From positions 124,001 to 188,000 of the forward strand of contig CAWAGG010000006.1 of NCBI GenBank assembly GCA_963781595.1: DNA of 64,000 nt, in the 5' to 3' direction. Under the pieces are notes generated by a model that saw only the letters and a program-made list of their open reading frames with translations, had not been told where the DNA came from and made no database searches. Positions 21,195 to 29,043 of this stretch are shown here, piece after piece (positions within the stretch are counted from its first letter, which is position 1; each line of letters starts with the position of its first letter). This DNA comes from JBEDUK01 sp963781595 (GTDB taxonomy: Bacteria; Actinomycetota; UBA4738). Made by a program: the position numbers and the translations under genes.

Positions 21195-21311
21195 TCAGGT
21201 TCGGATCACGCGGACGCCCGGGAGTCCCTCGAAGTCGGCGTCCTGCGTGTACAGGTCGAGGTCGTGCGCCACGGCCGTGGCCGCGATCAGCGCATCCAGC
21301 GCACGCGGACG
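21195..21311 (-). pseudogene. C-terminal fragment of a VapC-type PIN-domain toxin
   Basis: About 38 codons end in a proper stop and read RPRALDALIAATAVAHDLDL, then YTQDADFEGLPGVRVIRT. This matches the last quarter of VapC-type PIN ribonucleases, including the conserved D.LIAA.A helix and the DF..L.G..V strand. The upstream three quarters of a PIN gene are missing and the reading frame runs into an alpha/beta-hydrolase gene. No antitoxin is adjacent. It is a decayed toxin remnant joined to the truncated hydrolase. Confidence 0.6.
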
Positions 21312-21883
21312 CCGTCCGGGATCGATCCCTCCTGTTCGAACAGCGTCGCCGGATCGTCGAACAGACCCTGCGCCCAGTCGGCGATCTCCTCTGCGTACCG
21401 GAACGTCGCCTGAGCGGGCCCCAGGCTGGAGATCCACTCGAGGATGCGGGCATCCTCCTCGTCGGGTTCCGCGGGTGGCCCGAACGCGTACGCGATGCTG
21501 CCGCTGCTCGCGAGACAGACGCCCGTCAGCCGGTCCGGCATGGCCGCGGCCGTCGCCGCCGCGTACGGCGCCCCGCCCGACCATCCGACGACGCCGAACC
21601 GCTCGATGCCCAACGCTTCGGTCAGCTCTGCGACGTCCGAGGCCCAGCCGGCGATCGGGCGACCCGGCAACGGATCGGAACCGCCGTACCCGGGGCGGTC
21701 GACGGTGACGAGGTGGACCGCCGCAGCTTCCGTCTGGTCGAGGCCGGGCCACCAGATCCTCGAGGCCGGTGAGCCGTGGAACGCCAGCACGGCTGGACCG
21801 TTCGGTTCGCCCCACCGGCAGTAGGCGAGCGACCGCCCGTCCCCGAGTGCGATCGTCGCGTCCTCGAAGGGCGAGCTGGCCAT
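21287..21883 (-). CDS. Alpha/beta-hydrolase, C-terminally truncated
   Basis: 198-residue alpha/beta-hydrolase fragment. It has the oxyanion region FHGSPASR, the loop VDRPGYGGSDP and the nucleophile elbow GWSGGA with the catalytic Ser. The protein stops soon after EEIADWAQGLFDDPATLFEQEG; intact relatives continue for about 80-100 residues carrying the catalytic Asp and His. The last residues (VRVRWMR) run in another frame over the start of a PIN-toxin fragment. The enzyme is therefore probably inactive. The rearrangement point lies near 21310-21330. Confidence 0.7.
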   Translation of the reverse strand: MASSPFEDATIALGDGRSLAYCRWGEPNGPAVLAFHGSPASRIWWPGLDQTEAAAVHLVTVDRPGYGGSDPLPGRPIAGWASDVAELTEALGIERFGVVGWSGGAPYAAATAAAMPDRLTGVCLASSGSIAYAFGPPAEPDEEDARILEWISSLGPAQATFRYAEEIADWAQGLFDDPATLFEQEGSIPDGVRVRWMR

Positions 21884-21919
21884 CGCGCGGAACGATAACC
21901 CGTCGCAGAGGCCATCCGC

Positions 21920-22588
21920 TCACCGGGACGAGCACAGGACGTGGAAGTAGCCGTACCCGGTGCCCTCGCTCCTACCGTCCAAGATCACGGTCATACCGGC
22001 ATCCTCGAGCCACCCGGCGACCTGATCGAGCGAGGGGTAGTAGTGGTAGCCGCCACCACGGGCCGTCTCGCCGCGGACGACCGGGAGCCCCTCCCCGGTC
22101 GCCTCGGCGAACGCCGCCTCGATCAGTTCCTCGCTGATCGTCTCAACAGTGAGGTACACGGGTCCGCCGGGTCGTACAGCCCGGCGCAGGTTGTCGAGTA
22201 CCCGGGGCCAGTCCTCGGGGAAGACGTTCTCCATCGCGTCGACGCAGATGGCTCCGTCGAACTCGGCGTCGAAGCCCAGCTCCTGGAGCCCCATCTTCTC
22301 CGTGCGCACGTCGGGGTGCTTCGCGCGCGCGGCCGCCAGCATCCCCGCGGACTGATCGATCCCCAGGACCTCGCGGCCCGATGCCAGGATCATCGCGAAG
22401 TACTTGCCGGTTCCGCGCGGCGCGTCCAGGATGCGACCGCCGGCCGGACACCGTTCGATCACCTCGGTGACGAACCGCCGATGGGTCGGTGTGATGGGGA
22501 TGTCGTCCTCGTCGTACGTGGCGAACGCCGTGTCGTACCCGGCCTCGGCGGCTCGACGACGTTCGGCGATCCATTCGGACCTGTCCAT
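21920..22588 (-). CDS. Class I SAM-dependent methyltransferase
   Basis: 222 residues. Motif I is a variant, ILDAPRGTGKYF (usual D.GCGTG), followed by VLGIDQSAGMLAAARAKHP (motif post I) and AICVDAMENVFPEDWPRVLDNLRRAVRPGG (motifs II-III). The C-terminus resembles ubiquinone/menaquinone-type methyltransferases, but the acceptor is unknown. The ATG at 22588 lies 5 bases after the stop of the PHP gene upstream, so both are probably co-transcribed. The N-terminal extension of the open frame is a shadow of the PHP gene. Confidence 0.8.
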   Translation of the reverse strand: MDRSEWIAERRRAAEAGYDTAFATYDEDDIPITPTHRRFVTEVIERCPAGGRILDAPRGTGKYFAMILASGREVLGIDQSAGMLAAARAKHPDVRTEKMGLQELGFDAEFDGAICVDAMENVFPEDWPRVLDNLRRAVRPGGPVYLTVETISEELIEAAFAEATGEGLPVVRGETARGGGYHYYPSLDQVAGWLEDAGMTVILDGRSEGTGYGYFHVLCSSR

Positions 22589-22593
22589 GTCGC

Positions 22594-23631
22594 TCACTTC
22601 CAAGTGCGCTCGCCGCCCGTCCACGCGAGCAGCTCGTCGACCGGCCTGCTGTTCACGATCCGCTCGAGCGGCACGCCGGCCATGATCGCGGCCGCGATCC
22701 CGTAGTCGAGGAACGACAGCTCGCGGACGTGGTGGGCGTCGCTGCCGATCGAGAACAGCACATCCGTCTCCAACGCGATCCGGATCAGCTCGACGGGCAG
22801 GTCCTGGCGCTCGGGCGAGCCGTCGATCTCCACCGCGTGGCCGACGTCGGCCGCGGCTTCGAACACCGTCCGCCAGTCCGCGCGAAGCCCGAGGCGCCGG
22901 CCGAACCGCCTGGTCGTCGGGTGCGCCAGGACGTCGATCGTCGGGTTCCGGACGCCCGCAAGGTACCGTTCGGTCTGGTCCTCCTCGAGCCGCAATGCCG
23001 AGTGGAACGCGCCAAGGACCACGTCCAGCTCCGCGAGCGCCGCGGGGTCCATGTCGCCCTCGCCGGTCGGCGACAGGTTCATCTCGATCCCGTGCAGGAC
23101 CCGCGGGGGGCCGTCTGCGGCGGCGTTCAGCCGCCGGACCTCCTCGCCCTGCAGCGCTAGCCGGCCCTCGTCCATCCCGTTCGTGATCTTCAGGCCCTGC
23201 GAGTGGTCCGTGATGCACGCGTACGCGTAGCCGCGTGCACGCGAACCCTCGACCATCTCGTCCAGGGTCGACTTCCCGTCGGTCTCGGTCGTATGCATCT
23301 GTAGGTCGCCGAGGATCGCCGCGACGAATCCCGGATCGGACGCCATGGCGACGCGAGCCTCGGCGAGCGTCAGGAACCCGCGCCGGACCTCCGGCGGCTC
23401 GGGCGGATCGGCGTCGTCGTCGACGAGGTCCTGGATCAGGCGCGCTACCCATGGACCGACCGCCGGGAGCTCGGTCAGCGAGCGGCCGGCGGCGATCAGG
23501 TCGACGGCCTCTTCGGTCCAGACGAACATCGCGGAGCGCGCTGCGCGTTCGAGCGCGCGGCGCCGATGACCGTCCTGGCTTTCGGCGGCGAGCGCGAGGA
23601 CCTCGGCGATCTGGCCGTTCGTCGGCGTCAC
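22594..23631 (-). CDS. PHP-domain phosphoesterase with PolX-like N-terminal helix-hairpin-helix
   Basis: 345 residues. The first 90 resemble the helical 8-kDa/HhH region of family X DNA polymerase (TELPAVGPWVARLIQDLVDD). Residues about 105-340 form a PHP domain like the PolX C-terminus, with metal-ligand motifs GDLQMHTTETDGKST, ITDHSQG, an E in GIEMNLSP, AFHSAL, LAHPT and GSDAHH. The nucleotidyl-transferase palm of PolX is absent. Expected activity is a metal-dependent 3'-5' exonuclease or phosphatase. It probably heads an operon with the methyltransferase. Confidence 0.8.
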   Translation of the reverse strand: MTPTNGQIAEVLALAAESQDGHRRRALERAARSAMFVWTEEAVDLIAAGRSLTELPAVGPWVARLIQDLVDDDADPPEPPEVRRGFLTLAEARVAMASDPGFVAAILGDLQMHTTETDGKSTLDEMVEGSRARGYAYACITDHSQGLKITNGMDEGRLALQGEEVRRLNAAADGPPRVLHGIEMNLSPTGEGDMDPAALAELDVVLGAFHSALRLEEDQTERYLAGVRNPTIDVLAHPTTRRFGRRLGLRADWRTVFEAAADVGHAVEIDGSPERQDLPVELIRIALETDVLFSIGSDAHHVRELSFLDYGIAAAIMAGVPLERIVNSRPVDELLAWTGGERTWK

Positions 23632-23736
23632 GCGGGGAACCTACCGGAACCCGCACGCAGCCCGCTGCGCGGGCGGACGGGGACGCGTAGGGTTTGCGGA
23701 AGGCATCCGAACGTCAGCGTGGATCGAGGAGGCGCC

Positions 23737-24327
23737 ATGAGCACGGTCGGACCACCGTATCCCTCCGAGTCCGAAGGTCGAAGCGAGCCGGTACCGCCGG
23801 CTCAGCCAACGGGAGCGGAGGCGCCTCCGCCGACGGGGTCGGTGCCCGCGCAGCCCACAGAGCCGGGGAGCCCAGCGCCGCCGGCGCCCACGATGGAGTC
23901 GACCTGGTCCGGCAGCGCGCCTCCCCCGACGGTCTCGAGCCAGCCGGTCGCGGGCCAGCGCCTCGCTCGTCCTCGCAACGGGATGGGCGTGGCCGCCCTC
24001 GTGATCGGCGTCGCGAGCGTGGTCGCCGCAGCCTCGTTCGTCCTGTTCCCCCTGGGGTTCATCGGCGGGGTCGTCGGCCTGATCGTCGGCATCGTCGCCC
24101 TGACCCGGCGCACGAGCGGCGCGACGAACTCGGGTCAGGCGACCGCAGGCGTCATCTGCTGCGTGATCGCGGTGATCATCGCCGTGGTGTTCACCGTGCG
24201 CGTCGGGACGTGGGCGGCTCGCAACGCCAGCGTGTTCACGAACTTCGACAAGTGCATCGCGCAGGCGAACGACCGGGCAGCGGTCTCGGACTGCATCGCC
24301 CAGTTCGCGAACGACGTGCGTCCGTAG
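23737..24327 (+). CDS. Small membrane protein, DUF4190-like
   Basis: 196 residues. Residues 1-75 are rich in Pro, Ala, Ser and Thr and probably disordered in the cytoplasm. Two transmembrane segments follow (about 85-110 and 115-140, GVAALVIGVASVV and GFIGGVVGLIVGIVAL), then a third hydrophobic stretch and a short tail with two Cys that could form a disulfide (FDKCIAQ, SDCIAQF). This matches the general layout of DUF4190-type proteins. The ATG is preceded by GAGGAGG. Function unknown. Confidence 0.7.
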   Translation: MSTVGPPYPSESEGRSEPVPPAQPTGAEAPPPTGSVPAQPTEPGSPAPPAPTMESTWSGSAPPPTVSSQPVAGQRLARPRNGMGVAALVIGVASVVAAASFVLFPLGFIGGVVGLIVGIVALTRRTSGATNSGQATAGVICCVIAVIIAVVFTVRVGTWAARNASVFTNFDKCIAQANDRAAVSDCIAQFANDVRP

Positions 24328-24367
24328 TCCGCGAGCCGCCGGGTCGGGGTCGATCGGGTCGCGCGGG

Positions 24368-25138
24368 CTACAGCGCCGTCAAGCCGCCATCGACGAACAG
24401 CGCCGAACCCGTCGTGAAGCTCGACGTCTCGCTGGATAGGAACAACGCGGCCTTCGCCACCTCGTCCGGCGTGGCGAACCGGTGCATCGGGTGCGCGAGC
24501 CGGTCCTCCTCGCGGATCTCGTCGTAGGGACGGTTCTTCCCGCGCAGCCACACGTCGTGCAGCGGCGTCGTCACCGAGCCGGGGCACACGATGTTCACGC
24601 GGACGTTCTGCTCCGCGTGGTCGAGCGCCAGCGCCTTCGTCAGCATCAGCAGGCCGCCCTTCGTCGTGCAGTACGCGGCCCAGTCGCGGTCGGCCACGAA
24701 CGAGTTCGCGGAGCCGCTGATCACCATCGTCCCGCCGCCCGCCTCGACCACCCGCGGGATCCCGTACTTCGCCAGCAGGAACGCGCCGGTCAGGTTCACC
24801 GCGAGCACCCGGTTCCACTCCTGGAGCGTCGTGTCCGGGACGGACTTCGAGACGCCGATGCCGACGTTGCTCCACAGGAGGTCGAGCTTGCCCTGCGCGC
24901 GCACGGCTCCGTCGACGGCCGCGGACACGTCGCCCTCGGACGCGCAGTCGCCGTGCACGAAGTCCGCCGTGCCGCCGGCCGACCGGATCTGCTCGACGGT
25001 GTCCGTCCCGCCCGCGTCGTCCACATCGAACACCACGACGGACGCGCCCTCCCGGGCGAACAGCAGCGCGCCGGCGCGGCCGATCCCGCCCGCGGCTCCG
25101 GTGATGAGCGCCACGCGCCCCTCGAGCTGACCCGGCAT
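24368..25138 (-). CDS. SDR-family oxidoreductase of the catabolic island
   Basis: 256-residue classical SDR with TGAAGGIGRAGALLF, catalytic Ser in VISGSANSF and YCTTK as the YxxxK motif. DVDD after the second beta strand suggests NAD preference. It is the last gene of a minus-strand set (YoaD-like dehydrogenase, MBL hydrolase, SDR) whose first promoter carries the TGTCATGACA palindrome. A polyol or hydroxy-acid intermediate of the island is a plausible substrate, but this is inference. Confidence 0.82.
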   Translation of the reverse strand: MPGQLEGRVALITGAAGGIGRAGALLFAREGASVVVFDVDDAGGTDTVEQIRSAGGTADFVHGDCASEGDVSAAVDGAVRAQGKLDLLWSNVGIGVSKSVPDTTLQEWNRVLAVNLTGAFLLAKYGIPRVVEAGGGTMVISGSANSFVADRDWAAYCTTKGGLLMLTKALALDHAEQNVRVNIVCPGSVTTPLHDVWLRGKNRPYDEIREEDRLAHPMHRFATPDEVAKAALFLSSETSSFTTGSALFVDGGLTAL

Positions 25139-25156
25139 CGCGGAACCCCCCTTCCC

Positions 25157-26011
25157 TCAGATCCTCCGGTCACCGCCCGGACGGACGGTGACCTCCGCGA
25201 TGCGCATCCCGTCGTCGAACGTCCGCGAGCGATGCCGGTCCCAGAGCAGCGCCTCGTGACCGGGCAGGATGCGCTGGGTGTCCCGCTCGACCGCCCGCAT
25301 CATCCCGTCGATCGCCATGAGGCAGTTCTCCTGGCTGCCCGTCGCGTAGCCGATCGGGATATAGCGCCCGCTGCCGTCGAGGCCCACCAGATTCGCGTAC
25401 GTGTACACCGCGTCCCCGGGCACGATCCACCGCCCGTCGGTGTCGTTGTCGACGACGACGTGTTGGTGCCCGTAGGTGTGCGTGTCGAAGTCCGGCACGA
25501 GCGAGATCCGCGGCAACACCTCGGCCGCGGCGCCGTCCGCGAGGCGCAGCCGGCCCTCCTGCGCGAGCGCCTCGGCCGCCGAGAGGTCGTCGGGATTCAC
25601 GCCGTCCTTGAGCCACTGCAGCTCGGGCGCGAGGCCGAACGCCCAGCGCCACTTCTCGAGCTCACGCGCCTGAACGTGCACGACGGCGTTCGGATAGGCG
25701 CGAACATCGCCCAGGTGGTCGTAGTGCGCGTGCGTGACCAGGATCGCGTCGACCTCTTCGGGAGCGATCCCCAGCCGCGCGAGGACGTCCCGCGGGTGCG
25801 TCCACATCGTGATCCCATCCAGCTCGCCGAGCTCCGCGCTGAACCCGTCGTTGACGAACCCGCTGTCGACCAGCACGGTCCGCCGGGCGCTCTGGAGCAC
25901 CGTGAACGAATAGGGAAGCTCGCGCGTGCCGGGTTCGCCGTGCACGAGGAAGCAGGCGGGCGACTCGGGCGCGCGTGCGAACTCGCAGACCCAGATCGAG
26001 TAGTCGGCCAT
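25157..26011 (-). CDS. MBL-fold metallo-hydrolase (AHL-lactonase-like)
   Basis: 284 residues of the metallo-beta-lactamase fold. The zinc motif HAHYDHLGD is near residue 95, with further ligands in THTYGHQHVV, DAV and PGHEALLWD. The layout resembles N-acyl-homoserine lactonases (AiiA/AttM type) and related lactonases. It lies 7 bases after the YoaD-like gene stop and 18 bases before the SDR gene. In a sugar-like pathway it could hydrolyse a lactone or thioester. Signal degradation is possible given LsrK/LsrF-like neighbours, but no direct evidence exists. Confidence 0.8.
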   Translation of the reverse strand: MADYSIWVCEFARAPESPACFLVHGEPGTRELPYSFTVLQSARRTVLVDSGFVNDGFSAELGELDGITMWTHPRDVLARLGIAPEEVDAILVTHAHYDHLGDVRAYPNAVVHVQARELEKWRWAFGLAPELQWLKDGVNPDDLSAAEALAQEGRLRLADGAAAEVLPRISLVPDFDTHTYGHQHVVVDNDTDGRWIVPGDAVYTYANLVGLDGSGRYIPIGYATGSQENCLMAIDGMMRAVERDTQRILPGHEALLWDRHRSRTFDDGMRIAEVTVRPGGDRRI

Positions 26012-26018
26012 CGGGCGC

Positions 26019-27176
26019 TCAGGTTCGCAGCTGCGCGCCGATGGCCTCGGCGTTCAGGCAGTTGACGAGCGAACCGTCGGCCAGGAACCCGACGACGGAC
26101 GCGGCCAGCATGTCGGCTCCGCGATGCACCGTGTCGCGGGTCGCGCCGGCGATGTGCGGGGTGAGCAGCGTCCGCGGGAGCGACAGGAGCTCGTCGGTGA
26201 CCGCGGGCGGCTCCTGGTCGAACACGTCCACGACCGCGCCGGCGATCGTGCCGTCGCGGAGCGCGTCCCGGAGCGCCGCCGTGTCGACGAGCTGCGCGCG
26301 GGCGGTGTTCACCAGGATCGCCGTCGGCTTCATCAGGGCGAGGGCCGCGCGGTCGATCAGGTGACGGTTCTGGTCGGTGAGCCGCGCGACCAGGACCAGG
26401 ACGTCGGACCGGCGGAGGAGTTCCTCGAGCGTCACGGCCGTCCCGCCCGCGCCTTCGATCTCGGACGGTTCGACGAACGGATCGCTCGACAGCAGCGTCA
26501 TGCCCAGGCCGCGGGCGATCGGCGCGAACGCGTGCCCGACGCGGCCGAACCCGACCAGCCCGCACGTCTTACCCGACAGCTCGATCCCGGCGTGTCCGAT
26601 GTGCCACGGCTGCAGGCTCCAGCGGCCCTCGCGCAGCTCGCGCGAGGCCGACGCGATCCCGCGGGTGAAACCGATCAGCGCCCCGGCGATGAACTCGGCG
26701 ACGCCGACCGCGTTGCGGCCGGGACAATGGAACAGCGGGATCCCGCGGGCCGACAGCTCGGCGACGTTGACGTTGACCGGGCCCGTGCGCACGGTCCCGA
26801 CGACGCGGAGCGCCAGCGCCGCGGCGACCGCGGCGCGCGAGACTGGGGCCGTGTGGAGGAGCAGCACCTCCGCATCCTGTACCTCGTCGACGAGCCCGTC
26901 GACCGGGCCGGTGTACTCGCGGATCGTCGGGTCGGCAAGGTCGTCTGCGTCGAGGCGCGCGGCGATCGCGTCGGCGTCCTCCCAGAACGCGCGGATGTGA
27001 CCTGGTCCGTCCTGCGAACCGAGCGGAATCGACGGCTGCGACGGGTACGGCAGGTCGCAGGCGCGGACGTCGAACGTCAGCCCGCGTGCTTTTCCGTGGT
27101 CGACCAGGCGGTCGCCGAGGAGGGAAGCGGGCACGAAACGATCCCCCACGGCGACCGCCCGGGTCGAACCTGTCAT
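26019..27176 (-). CDS. D-isomer-specific 2-hydroxyacid dehydrogenase (YoaD-like)
   Basis: 385 residues. The C-terminal NAD domain has GLVGFGRVGHAFAPIARGLGM, and the catalytic triad is visible as Arg in NTARAQLVD, Glu in DVFDQEPP and His in LTPHIAGAT. GPVNVNVAELSARGIPLFHCPGRN is characteristic of the phosphoglycerate-dehydrogenase-related group that includes B. subtilis YoaD, which sits beside an LsrK-like kinase (YoaC) there. The ATG at 27176 lies inside the palindrome 27171-27180, and TAGGCT lies just upstream, so the mRNA is probably leaderless. The long antisense extension of this frame over 27177-28577 is not coding. Confidence 0.83.
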   Translation of the reverse strand: MTGSTRAVAVGDRFVPASLLGDRLVDHGKARGLTFDVRACDLPYPSQPSIPLGSQDGPGHIRAFWEDADAIAARLDADDLADPTIREYTGPVDGLVDEVQDAEVLLLHTAPVSRAAVAAALALRVVGTVRTGPVNVNVAELSARGIPLFHCPGRNAVGVAEFIAGALIGFTRGIASASRELREGRWSLQPWHIGHAGIELSGKTCGLVGFGRVGHAFAPIARGLGMTLLSSDPFVEPSEIEGAGGTAVTLEELLRRSDVLVLVARLTDQNRHLIDRAALALMKPTAILVNTARAQLVDTAALRDALRDGTIAGAVVDVFDQEPPAVTDELLSLPRTLLTPHIAGATRDTVHRGADMLAASVVGFLADGSLVNCLNAEAIGAQLRT

Positions 27177-27180
27177 GACA
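27171..27180. promoter_or_regulatory. Operator copy 1, overlapping the dehydrogenase start codon
   Basis: Perfect 10-bp palindrome TGTCATGACA whose central ATG is the start codon of the YoaD-like gene. A TAGGCT -10-like hexamer lies about 10 bases upstream on the minus strand. A repressor bound here would block both transcription start and translation. The same core recurs at 27248-27257 and 31539-31548. Confidence 0.7.
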
Positions 27181-27244
27181 TGTTGTAGCCTAGCCGGTCC
27201 CGGCGGAGACGTGCAACGTCGCTGGTCACGAGGCCCTGCGGTCG

Positions 27245-27260
27245 GCCTGTCATGACAGGC
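27245..27260. promoter_or_regulatory. Operator copy 2, beside the aminotransferase promoter
   Basis: 16-bp perfect palindrome GCCTGTCATGACAGGC in the divergent region between the dehydrogenase and aminotransferase genes. It abuts a plus-strand -35-like TTGACG (27262-27267), with a weak -10 candidate near 27285-27291. Its centre is 77 bp from operator 1, which is close to an integral number of helical turns. Confidence 0.7.
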
Positions 27261-27344
27261 TTTGACGGAAGTCGCCGACGAGCCGCAGACTGAGTGCCGG
27301 CGGGACGACGTTCCGCACGACCAGACCGAAAGGCCGAAGAGCCG

Positions 27345-28646
27345 ATGCAGACGCGGTTCCCACCGGCGACTGACGCCCAGGCCGAGCTCATCGCGCGCGC
27401 CGCGGCGGTGATCCCCGGCGGGACGACGAACTCCACGTACCTGCCCGCCGGTCGCGAGTTCCTCGCCGAACGGGCGAGCGGTGCTCACATCACGGATGTC
27501 GACGGCCGCCGGTTCCTGGACGTGGTCCTCGGAGGCGGACCGCTGGTGCTGGGCCACGGACACCCCCGCCTGGTCGAGGCCGCGCGACGCGCGCTGGACG
27601 CGGGCACGCAGCACTTCGTGCTGCACCGGCGCACCGTCGAGCTGGCCGAACGGATCTGCGCCGCGGTCCCGTCGGCCGAGATGGTCCGGTTCACGGGGAG
27701 CGGCAGCGAGGCCACGTTCCACGCCCTCCGGCTCGCGCGAGCGGTGACCGGCCGGACCGGGATCGTGAAGTTCGACGGTGGCTATCACGGGCACCACGAC
27801 CTGGGCGTCTGGTCGTTCGAACACAGCGCGGGATCGCCGCCGCATCCGATCGCGGAGTCGGCCGGGATCCAGCCGGGGACGCGCGACGACATCGTGGTGC
27901 TGCCGTTCAACGATGCCGCCGCCGTGGAGGCGGTGCTGGTTGCCGAGCCCGCGCGGTTCGCCGCCGTGATCTGCGAGCCGTTCCAGCGAGCGATCCCTCC
28001 GGTGCCCGGCTTCCTGGAGCGCGTCCGCGAAGCCTGCACCCGAGCCGGGACCGTGCTGATCTTCGATGAGATCGTCACGGGGTTCCGCTTCGCGCCCGGT
28101 GGTGCTCAGGAGCTCTACGGCGTGGTGCCGGACCTGACGACCCTCGGGAAGGCGCTCGCGGGCGGCGTTCCGCTGGCGGCGCTCGCCGGGCGGCGCGACC
28201 TGATGGAGCATCTCGATCCCCGGTTGGCCGCTTCGGACCGGAGCTTCCAGTGCGGGACGTTCAGCGGGAACCTGCTCGGGGTCGAATGCGCGCACACGGC
28301 GCTCGACGTGCTGATCGACGAGGGCGGGATCGCTTCGCTGCGGGAGATCACTGCGGCGGCGGCCGATGCGCTGCGCGGCGCGTTCGCCGATGCGGGCGAG
28401 CCGGTCCAGATCACCGCCGAGACCGGCGTGTTCCAGCCGTTCTTCACGGACCGGCCGATCGTGAACGCGGACGACGTTCGGGCTGCCGACGCCGACCAGG
28501 CCGACGCCTTCCATGCCTTCCTGCTGGATGCCGGCGTCTACAAGATCCCTGCGAAGGGCTACCTGAGCGTCGTGCATGACGACGCCGCGGTGACCGAGCT
28601 CGTCGACGCGACGCGGTGGGCGCTCGGGCGCCTGAGCGAGGCGTGA
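27345..28646 (+). CDS. Class III PLP-dependent aminotransferase (GSA-aminomutase-like)
   Basis: 433 residues of fold-type I, ornithine/glutamate-semialdehyde family. Features are GSGSEATFHALRLAR (phosphate loop), DGGYHGHHDLG, CEPFQR, FDEIVTGFRFAPGGAQE and the PLP lysine in TTLGKALAGG. It resembles glutamate-1-semialdehyde aminomutase-like proteins that sit in catabolic islands rather than HemL. I chose the ATG at 27345. The gene is transcribed alone, faces the cupin gene, and its promoter carries operator 2. The amino acceptor is unknown. Confidence 0.85.
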   Translation: MQTRFPPATDAQAELIARAAAVIPGGTTNSTYLPAGREFLAERASGAHITDVDGRRFLDVVLGGGPLVLGHGHPRLVEAARRALDAGTQHFVLHRRTVELAERICAAVPSAEMVRFTGSGSEATFHALRLARAVTGRTGIVKFDGGYHGHHDLGVWSFEHSAGSPPHPIAESAGIQPGTRDDIVVLPFNDAAAVEAVLVAEPARFAAVICEPFQRAIPPVPGFLERVREACTRAGTVLIFDEIVTGFRFAPGGAQELYGVVPDLTTLGKALAGGVPLAALAGRRDLMEHLDPRLAASDRSFQCGTFSGNLLGVECAHTALDVLIDEGGIASLREITAAAADALRGAFADAGEPVQITAETGVFQPFFTDRPIVNADDVRAADADQADAFHAFLLDAGVYKIPAKGYLSVVHDDAAVTELVDATRWALGRLSEA

Positions 28647-28652
28647 CGCTCG

Positions 28653-29030
28653 TTATCGGGGAATGGGTTCGACCGGATCGCCCGGGCGCCACCGCACCTG
28701 GATCGTGTCGGCCGGATCGTAAGGTGCCCTGACGAATATGGCCCGCCACGGCACGGTTCCCTCGTTCACCAGGTAGTGCATCTCGCCCGGGTCGCACCGA
28801 TGGAGATCGCCGGGCCGCAGCACGAACCGATCCCGCCGGTCGCTCCACAGCACCGCCTCGCCCTCGATCGTGAAGAAAGAGTTCTCCGAGCGCGCATGGT
28901 AGTGGTTCACGTACTCGTCGCCGGGCCGCAGACGCACGATCCCGATGTCGATCAGCGGGCCCCGCGACAGGTACCCCGGACCGTGGTCGCCGAACTTGAA
29001 GCTCACGTCCTGCTCGCTGGCTCGGTGCAC
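28653..29030 (-). CDS. Small cupin protein
   Basis: 125-residue single-domain cupin. Motif 1 has HYHARSENSFFTIEGEA, giving metal-ligand His, His and Glu. Motif 2 has GDLHRCDPGEMHYL with a later His. Candidate roles are sugar-phosphate isomerase, dioxygenase or binding protein. It follows the LsrK-like kinase by 13 bases on the same strand. In the E. coli AI-2 pathway an isomerase (LsrG) acts between kinase and thiolase, and this cupin could fill that step. GGAGG precedes the GTG start. Confidence 0.75.
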   Translation of the reverse strand: MHRASEQDVSFKFGDHGPGYLSRGPLIDIGIVRLRPGDEYVNHYHARSENSFFTIEGEAVLWSDRRDRFVLRPGDLHRCDPGEMHYLVNEGTVPWRAIFVRAPYDPADTIQVRWRPGDPVEPIPR

Positions 29031-29043
29031 TCGCGAACCTCCC

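Noticed and set aside
27177..28577. N-terminal extension that would make the hydroxyacid dehydrogenase 852 residues long
   Set aside because: It is antisense to the aminotransferase gene, and the conserved dehydrogenase sequence starts only at the ATG at 27176 within the operator.
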